Below, one piece after another: positions 58,819 through 64,000 of a stretch of 64,000 nt of DNA (position 1 is the first letter of the stretch; every line of letters begins with the position of its first letter). The position numbers and the translations under genes were made by a program. The notes below the pieces were generated by a model, which saw only the letters and a list, made by a program, of their open reading frames with translations, made no database searches and was not told the DNA's origin. Origin of the DNA: Bacteroides fragilis (GTDB lineage Bacteria > Bacteroidota > Bacteroidia > Bacteroidales > Bacteroidaceae); the NCBI RefSeq assembly GCF_019583405.1, contig NZ_SZUU01000001.1, positions 558,001 to 622,000 of the forward strand. Reading direction: 5' to 3'.

Positions 58819-61047
58819 ATGATACTACATTATTTAAAGATTGTTTTCAGGCAGATGGCTAAACGCAAAGCACAAACTGCTATATCTATATTGGGAATCA
58901 CTGCCGGTTTGCTCTGTTTCAGTGTATGCAACTATTATAATCGTATTTTCAGCACAGGTAACAAGGATTTGGCAACTTACGAAAATCAGGCAGAAATATA
59001 CATAAAAGAAAGATCTTACCAAGTAAATATTCCGATAGAGGATTTTGAAAAGAAAATAGGAAAAGACAAATTTGAAGCAGTTGCTTTTTATGTGAATTCT
59101 TCATCTACAATCACATTAGATGAAACGGTATATTGTAAAGTGGACAAAACAGAATGTAATGCTGATTATTTCAAAGTATTTCCTACAGAATGTATAGACG
59201 GCTCCTTAAAACAGTTTGGTATTTCGGGTAACGAAGCTGTAGTAACGACTGAGTTTGTCAAACAATTCTGTGGGGGCATCCCACCGCTGGGAAAAACGAT
59301 CCTTAACCAGAGAGGCAAAATTCATACCATCATTGCCGTTATCAAACCTTATCCGGCAGGGATGAATAATTATCACAGCAGTTACGATATTTTTCTTCCA
59401 TTACCTGAAAATGCTTCATTTGGGATACACAAGCTACTGCTCAAACGCCCGGAAGATGCCGAACACGTTTCACAATTACTGCCTAAATTGGGACTTTTTC
59501 CCAACCATCCGGAATGGATACCACAAGTAGTACTGGATAGCCAGACAGAACATAAGGCAGGCGCTGAATTATGGGTTGCTATTTTGGGGCTATTGGTTTT
59601 ATTGGTAGGCATGATCAACTATTTTTCATTCAGTATAGGAGCATTTACCAACCGTTACAAAGAGATCAGTCTACGTAATACGCTGGGTTCTACTTACTGG
59701 GGACTTTTCATATTGCTATTCCTTGAACAGGCTGTCATCATCCTGATCTGCGGAATAATTACCCTGTCCATTACTGAAAGCTTTCTACCTTGGTTTATAA
59801 GTACATTTTCTAATGAAATACAAAGAAACTTATACATAGATACACATCGATTGTGGGTTTATGAATGCCAATATATAGGAGGCTTGTTGCTTATCAGCTT
59901 ACTGATCTCATTCATCTCTTCCTGGCACATTGCCCGCAAGACAATAGCGCAAGGATTGAGGGGAGGGACAACTACCGGACAACGTCACATCATCCGTAAC
60001 ACGTTACTGAGCGTCCAGCTACTTTTCTCTTTTCTATTCATCGTAGGTACAGTCGGCATCCGTATGCAAATGAAAGAATACGATCTTTCAGCCAATCCCA
60101 ATCTGAGCACAGAGACAAAAAAAGAAATTATGGTAGTAAATATAAGAGGCTACGATCGCATTCGGGAGAATCAACCGGAACTGATAAACTTCCTGCGCTC
60201 ACGCCGTTGGAATGCCGAAACAGCCTACACTTACAGGGATTACAGCCAAGAGTATGGATTTACCGAACTCTGCTTCGTTTCGGATGATTATTTTAATTTG
60301 ATGAACATCAAATGCCATCACAAACCGGGAGAACCTTTTTGTTACGTAAACGAACAATTATACCAAACTTTGCAAGCTGATTCTACCTCCGAGTCTTTTC
60401 GCTTTCAAAACCAAGTATATCCGGTTAAAGGTTTAGTTCATATAGGTCCCGATTCTCCAAGTGCAAAGCAATTGGCTCTTTTACCGCTTTCTGCCATGAA
60501 TGACAAAATCGGGAAAATATATATACGATTGGTTCCTGATGCTTCTCGCAAGGAAGTAAAAGCAGAAATGAGTAAGGAGATGAATCAATATCTGCCACAG
60601 AACGAACCTTTCGAGTTCATCAGTTTATATGAGGAACAAACCGGATTAGGAGCTATCTCGGTGATGTGGCTGTTCGTTGTCTGCTCTTCCATTTGTTTAG
60701 TGATTACGGTACTTGGCGTTTATGGAGCTATCAGCATTGACACTATCCGTAAACAAAAAGAAGTTGCCATCCGTAAAATTAATGGTGCACGTTTACCGGA
60801 TATCTATTGGTTGTTTGCTAAAAATTACCTGATTTTATTCTTAATAGCTTCGGTAGTAGGAGGTTTAATTAGCCTCTTTGTCATGGTCATTGGCAGCCAG
60901 CATCAAGTTATATTGTTTGATTATGCCGATCCATGGCTTTGGATGGGTCCCCTCATGCTATTAATAGGCATAATAACAGCTACAATCAGCTGGCAAATAT
61001 ATTATATTGCACGGACTAATCCGGCAGAAGTAATTAAAAACGAATAA
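58819..61047 (+). CDS. MacB/FtsX-type ABC permease 5
   Basis: A 742-residue permease, the shortest of the set, starting ILHYLKIVFRQMAKRKAQTAISILGITAG. The periplasmic domain is followed by helices with FTNRYKEISLRNTLGSTYWG. The second unit has QKEVAIRKINGARLPDIYWLFAKNYLI and ends ARTNPAEVIKNE. It is first in the third operon and separated by 10 bases from permease 6. Confidence 0.85.
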   Translation: MILHYLKIVFRQMAKRKAQTAISILGITAGLLCFSVCNYYNRIFSTGNKDLATYENQAEIYIKERSYQVNIPIEDFEKKIGKDKFEAVAFYVNSSSTITLDETVYCKVDKTECNADYFKVFPTECIDGSLKQFGISGNEAVVTTEFVKQFCGGIPPLGKTILNQRGKIHTIIAVIKPYPAGMNNYHSSYDIFLPLPENASFGIHKLLLKRPEDAEHVSQLLPKLGLFPNHPEWIPQVVLDSQTEHKAGAELWVAILGLLVLLVGMINYFSFSIGAFTNRYKEISLRNTLGSTYWGLFILLFLEQAVIILICGIITLSITESFLPWFISTFSNEIQRNLYIDTHRLWVYECQYIGGLLLISLLISFISSWHIARKTIAQGLRGGTTTGQRHIIRNTLLSVQLLFSFLFIVGTVGIRMQMKEYDLSANPNLSTETKKEIMVVNIRGYDRIRENQPELINFLRSRRWNAETAYTYRDYSQEYGFTELCFVSDDYFNLMNIKCHHKPGEPFCYVNEQLYQTLQADSTSESFRFQNQVYPVKGLVHIGPDSPSAKQLALLPLSAMNDKIGKIYIRLVPDASRKEVKAEMSKEMNQYLPQNEPFEFISLYEEQTGLGAISVMWLFVVCSSICLVITVLGVYGAISIDTIRKQKEVAIRKINGARLPDIYWLFAKNYLILFLIASVVGGLISLFVMVIGSQHQVILFDYADPWLWMGPLMLLIGIITATISWQIYYIARTNPAEVIKNE

Positions 61048-61057
61048 ATCAGAGAAA

Positions 61058-63394
61058 ATGAACTATATGATACAGCATTATCTCAAAACAGCAATACGCA
61101 ACCTGCTGAAGTATAAGACACACAGCATTATTTCTGCCATTTGTCTTTCCGTTGGTATGACTTGTTTCAGCATCATCCACTTTTTTATCAATGAAATAGA
61201 TGGAGCATCGCGTAATATGCCCAATTTCGAACAAAGGATTTCAATCCGGATGATCAATTCCAACCATGAAGTAGGAGGATGGGGGTGGAGTCTCAATTCT
61301 TCTGAGATCCGGACCCTGACAGAACATCCCATACCGGGTATTAAGCAAATCTGCTTCCACTCTTTTCAAAGAGAAGCCGAAGTTGTATTCATCAATAGGG
61401 AGCAGGAAGAAAAGCCTTACATCATTTCATATATGGATACTGATCCTAATTTCTTTTCACATTATAATGCATCCTTCTTATATGGCAATGCTCTTCCCAC
61501 AACTCCGGAAGAAGTTGTGTTGTCCGAAAGTTGTGCCCGTAAAGTATACGGAAAGAGCAACCCGATAGGCACATTACTGAAAATAGTCAAGTTGAAGGAA
61601 AGCGAAAAAGATAAAAACACATACTATAAAGTTGTCAATGTTATCAGGAATCTTCCCAAAACACTAAATGTTGAAACAGATATCTATTTCTCTCATTTGA
61701 GAGAGGGGAACGAACAACAAGGATACATCACAGAAGGTACACTGGAAACAGCAGACGGATTGAATAAAGCCAATGAAAGCCTAAAGGGGATAACAACTCT
61801 TCATAATAATGAAATGGCATATTTCATTGCGAACAAAGAAGCTGACTCGTATCACGATCCGCAGCGAATGATAGGCATAGCATTCATTACCTTCTTATCC
61901 TCTCTGATTCTGTTATCGGGTATGATAAACTTTCTAAAGTTCATCATACAATCATTCTACAACCGTAATCGTGAACTGGCCCTGCGGAAAAGTCTGGGTG
62001 CCAGCCCCAAAAGTTTATTTACCCTTCTGTTCACCGAAGCTTTCTGGATGCTGACATTTTCTTTATTGCTCTCGCTGGTCTTATCCGAATGTACCTGTTT
62101 ACTACTGACAACCTATATTCCGCCCAAAGAAATGATTCCAATAGATATCCAAACTCTATATGGCATTCAAGTTAAACTTTATATAGGGCTGTTACTGATC
62201 TGCACGCTTGTAATGCTATATCCCATCCGGCGTTTGCAACGATCCGGTCTTGCCGGACACATGAAGACTAACAGCCATCGGCACCTCTTTCGCAACATCA
62301 TGATGTGCGTACAGCTATGTGTATGTATCTTTTTCCTAGGTATGAGTATCGCTATACATTTATTCAATAGTGTAGGAAGCGTTTTGTACCTTCCTCTATC
62401 AGACAAAGAAACAAATTCTACGCTTTGCCTTGAAATGAACAGTGTTACTCTTGGCAAAAATAAAGATGCGATTTTATCACAAATAAAGATGTTGCCGGGA
62501 GTGGAAAATATCAGTTCAGCTTTAATGAGCGGCAACTATAATTCGTTTCTGACCAGTGACTATGAGTCTGCCGATCACCGTACTCTCACTGTCAGAGTCA
62601 GACAAGGAGATCCCAGCTACTTCCAGTTCTTCCGGATTCCTTTCCGGGGAGAGATCGTCGAACCTCATACAAGTAACGTGGTTTACATCAGCGAAGCCTT
62701 TCAAAAGCAGTTGGAAAATGATTCTGTAAGCGGAAATGTAAAATTAGGTAAAGAGAACTATCGGATAGCAGGTACATACAAGGCTTGTTACGGGGAGAAC
62801 ATCTCAGAACACAATCAATACAATATTTCTGTTTTCTTCCCGACTAAAGAGGCATCCGTAATTTATATCCGTTTTCGTGACGATAGCAGTTTTGGTAAAG
62901 CCAAATCAGAAATAGAAAAGGTATGCCGTAATTACGTCCCAGAGTCATTGCCACTCGATATACAACGACTGGATATAAGAAGAAGTACAACACAAGGTAT
63001 CAGAGACCTGATGGGCGATGCCTCACTGCTATTAGGCATCATCAGTGCTCTTCTGGTTATACTGAGCATATACTCAGCTATCTCTATGGACACTGTCAGC
63101 CGGCAGAAAGAAGTTGCTATTCGCAAAATAAACGGCGCAACTCCGAAAGTAATTGCTTTGATGTTCGGAAAAGCATATATAATCCAATTCATACTGGCCT
63201 ATACCATCACTTATCCATTATTAAGGTTGCTTGTGATAGACATAACCAAGGATAGCCCGATCAGCAGTATTACCGGATTTACATGGGGGATTTACCTCTT
63301 CATTCTGATAGGTTTACTTATCTTTGTAACAACTGCCTATAAAATCTACAGAATCATGCATCTCAATCCGGCAGAAATAATAAAAAACGAATAA
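61058..63394 (+). CDS. MacB/FtsX-type ABC permease 6
   Basis: A 778-residue permease; the start may also be at the second ATG (61067, MIQHYLKTAIRNLLKYKTHS), which aligns better with the paralogues. It has the same two-unit plan, with NRNRELALRKSLGASPKSLFTLLF in the first unit and QKEVAIRKINGATPKVIALMFGKAYII plus HLNPAEIIKNE in the second. It is directly followed by an ABC ATPase gene. Confidence 0.85.
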   Translation: MNYMIQHYLKTAIRNLLKYKTHSIISAICLSVGMTCFSIIHFFINEIDGASRNMPNFEQRISIRMINSNHEVGGWGWSLNSSEIRTLTEHPIPGIKQICFHSFQREAEVVFINREQEEKPYIISYMDTDPNFFSHYNASFLYGNALPTTPEEVVLSESCARKVYGKSNPIGTLLKIVKLKESEKDKNTYYKVVNVIRNLPKTLNVETDIYFSHLREGNEQQGYITEGTLETADGLNKANESLKGITTLHNNEMAYFIANKEADSYHDPQRMIGIAFITFLSSLILLSGMINFLKFIIQSFYNRNRELALRKSLGASPKSLFTLLFTEAFWMLTFSLLLSLVLSECTCLLLTTYIPPKEMIPIDIQTLYGIQVKLYIGLLLICTLVMLYPIRRLQRSGLAGHMKTNSHRHLFRNIMMCVQLCVCIFFLGMSIAIHLFNSVGSVLYLPLSDKETNSTLCLEMNSVTLGKNKDAILSQIKMLPGVENISSALMSGNYNSFLTSDYESADHRTLTVRVRQGDPSYFQFFRIPFRGEIVEPHTSNVVYISEAFQKQLENDSVSGNVKLGKENYRIAGTYKACYGENISEHNQYNISVFFPTKEASVIYIRFRDDSSFGKAKSEIEKVCRNYVPESLPLDIQRLDIRRSTTQGIRDLMGDASLLLGIISALLVILSIYSAISMDTVSRQKEVAIRKINGATPKVIALMFGKAYIIQFILAYTITYPLLRLLVIDITKDSPISSITGFTWGIYLFILIGLLIFVTTAYKIYRIMHLNPAEIIKNE

Positions 63395-63422
63395 TAATAT
63401 AAACTCTTAAAAAATTACGATT

Positions 63423-64000
63423 ATGATTAAGACAATCAATTTGCAAAAAATCTTCAAGACCGAAGAAGTTGAAACATGGGCATTAAATAATGTCAGCGTA
63501 GAGGTAAAAGAGGGCGAATTTGTCGCCATCATGGGTCCTTCCGGTTGTGGAAAATCTACTCTTCTCAATATTCTCGGTTTACTGGATAATCCTACAGGAG
63601 GAGAGTATTATCTGAATGGAAAAGAAGTATCCAAATATACAGAATCGCAGCGCACCAATCTCCGCAAAGGAGTTATTGGCTTTGTATTCCAAAGTTTCAA
63701 TCTGATTGATGAACTGAATGTATATGAAAATATTGAATTGCCTTTACTCTACATGGGTATTCCGGCCTCTGAACGTAAACAACGAGTGGAAAAAGCAATG
63801 AAGCGCATGGCCATTACCCATAGAAGCAAGCATTTTCCACAACAGCTTTCCGGAGGTCAGCAACAACGTGTTGCCATTGCCCGCGCCGTAGTAGCCAACC
63901 CTAAACTGATTCTTGCCGATGAACCTACCGGTAATCTTGACTCTAAAAATGGTAAAGAGGTTATGGGACTATTGAGCGAATTGAATAAGGAAGGCACTAC
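63423..64000 (+). CDS. ABC transporter ATPase (MacB/LolD-type), partial
   Basis: The first 192 residues are in the window. Walker A is GPSGCGKST, the Q-loop [10 protein letters not shown], the signature [14 protein letters not shown] and Walker [14 protein letters not shown]. These are typical of MacB/LolD-type ATPases paired with FtsX-type permeases. It is the only ATPase gene seen for six permeases. The 3' end lies beyond the window. Confidence 0.95.
   Translation, partial: MIKTINLQKIFKTEEVETWALNNVSVEVKEGEFVAIMGPSGCGKSTLLNILGLLDNPTGGEYYLNGKEVSKYTESQRTNLRKGVIGFVFQSFNLIDELNVYENIELPLLYMGIPASERKQRVEKAMKRMAITHRSKHFPQQLSGGQQQRVAIARAVVANPKLILADEPTGNLDSKNGKEVMGLLSELNKEGT

Overview
The window comes from a Bacteroides-type genome (order Bacteroidales). 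It joins the right-hand part of an integrated tailed phage (about 1-40,750) to host chromosome (about 40,750-64,000). Pointers to Bacteroidales are TAnnTTTG-type -7 promoter boxes with TTG 19 bp upstream (for example ahead of the tRNA genes), a BACON domain on the phage tail-tube protein, a fimbrillin-like lipoprotein, a DUF1622 protein and MacB/FtsX permease arrays. The left end of the prophage, and therefore any repressor, replication genes and attL, lies outside the window.

Prophage, left to right. 1-2.5 kb: end of an upstream operon with an ASCH-domain protein and a RuvC-like resolvase. 2.6-5.9 kb: a ParB-like protein followed by a coupled helical protein, a P-loop kinase and a radical SAM enzyme. 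These three resemble parts of phage thymidine-hypermodification pathways. 5.9-10.55 kb: small and large terminase, portal and MuF-like head protein. 10.6-17.5 kb: a leftward block of about nineteen small accessory genes inserted inside the head module. 17.7-31.6 kb: scaffold, decoration, capsid, connectors, tail tube (with BACON domain), a tRNA-like element lacking a normal anticodon loop, a frameshifted tail chaperone, tape measure, distal tail protein and fibre proteins. 30.3-33.2 kb: a diversity-generating retroelement (target with variable repeat, template repeat, reverse transcriptase). 33-37.6 kb: a large tail hub protein. 37.7-39.2 kb: holin, GH108 endolysin and a unimolecular spanin. 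39.4-40.6 kb: tyrosine integrase, next to two tRNA-Pro genes. Three rightward blocks (starting 2,620, 17,749 and 37,659) share a promoter-like module with fixed spacing, so they are probably co-regulated late operons.

Host part. After the tRNAs come a small hypothetical gene, a fimbrillin-like lipoprotein, a DUF1622 membrane protein and a small acidic protein. Then a membrane histidine kinase and an NtrC-family sigma-54 activator run leftward. Divergent from them lies an export locus: TolC-like protein, MacA/HlyD-like adaptor, six MacB/FtsX-type permeases (the first broken by a one-base frameshift), and an ABC ATPase cut by the window end. Three promoters in this locus have the same architecture: two GTGC-N6-like palindromes 21 bp apart, then exactly 57 bp, then a sigma-54-like -24/-12 element. 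This makes the neighbouring activator the obvious regulator.

Most notable: the DGR, the tRNA-like element, the hypermodification-like cluster, the homopolymer tract that can switch the BACON domain on the tail tube, and the triple enhancer/sigma-54 modules of the export locus.
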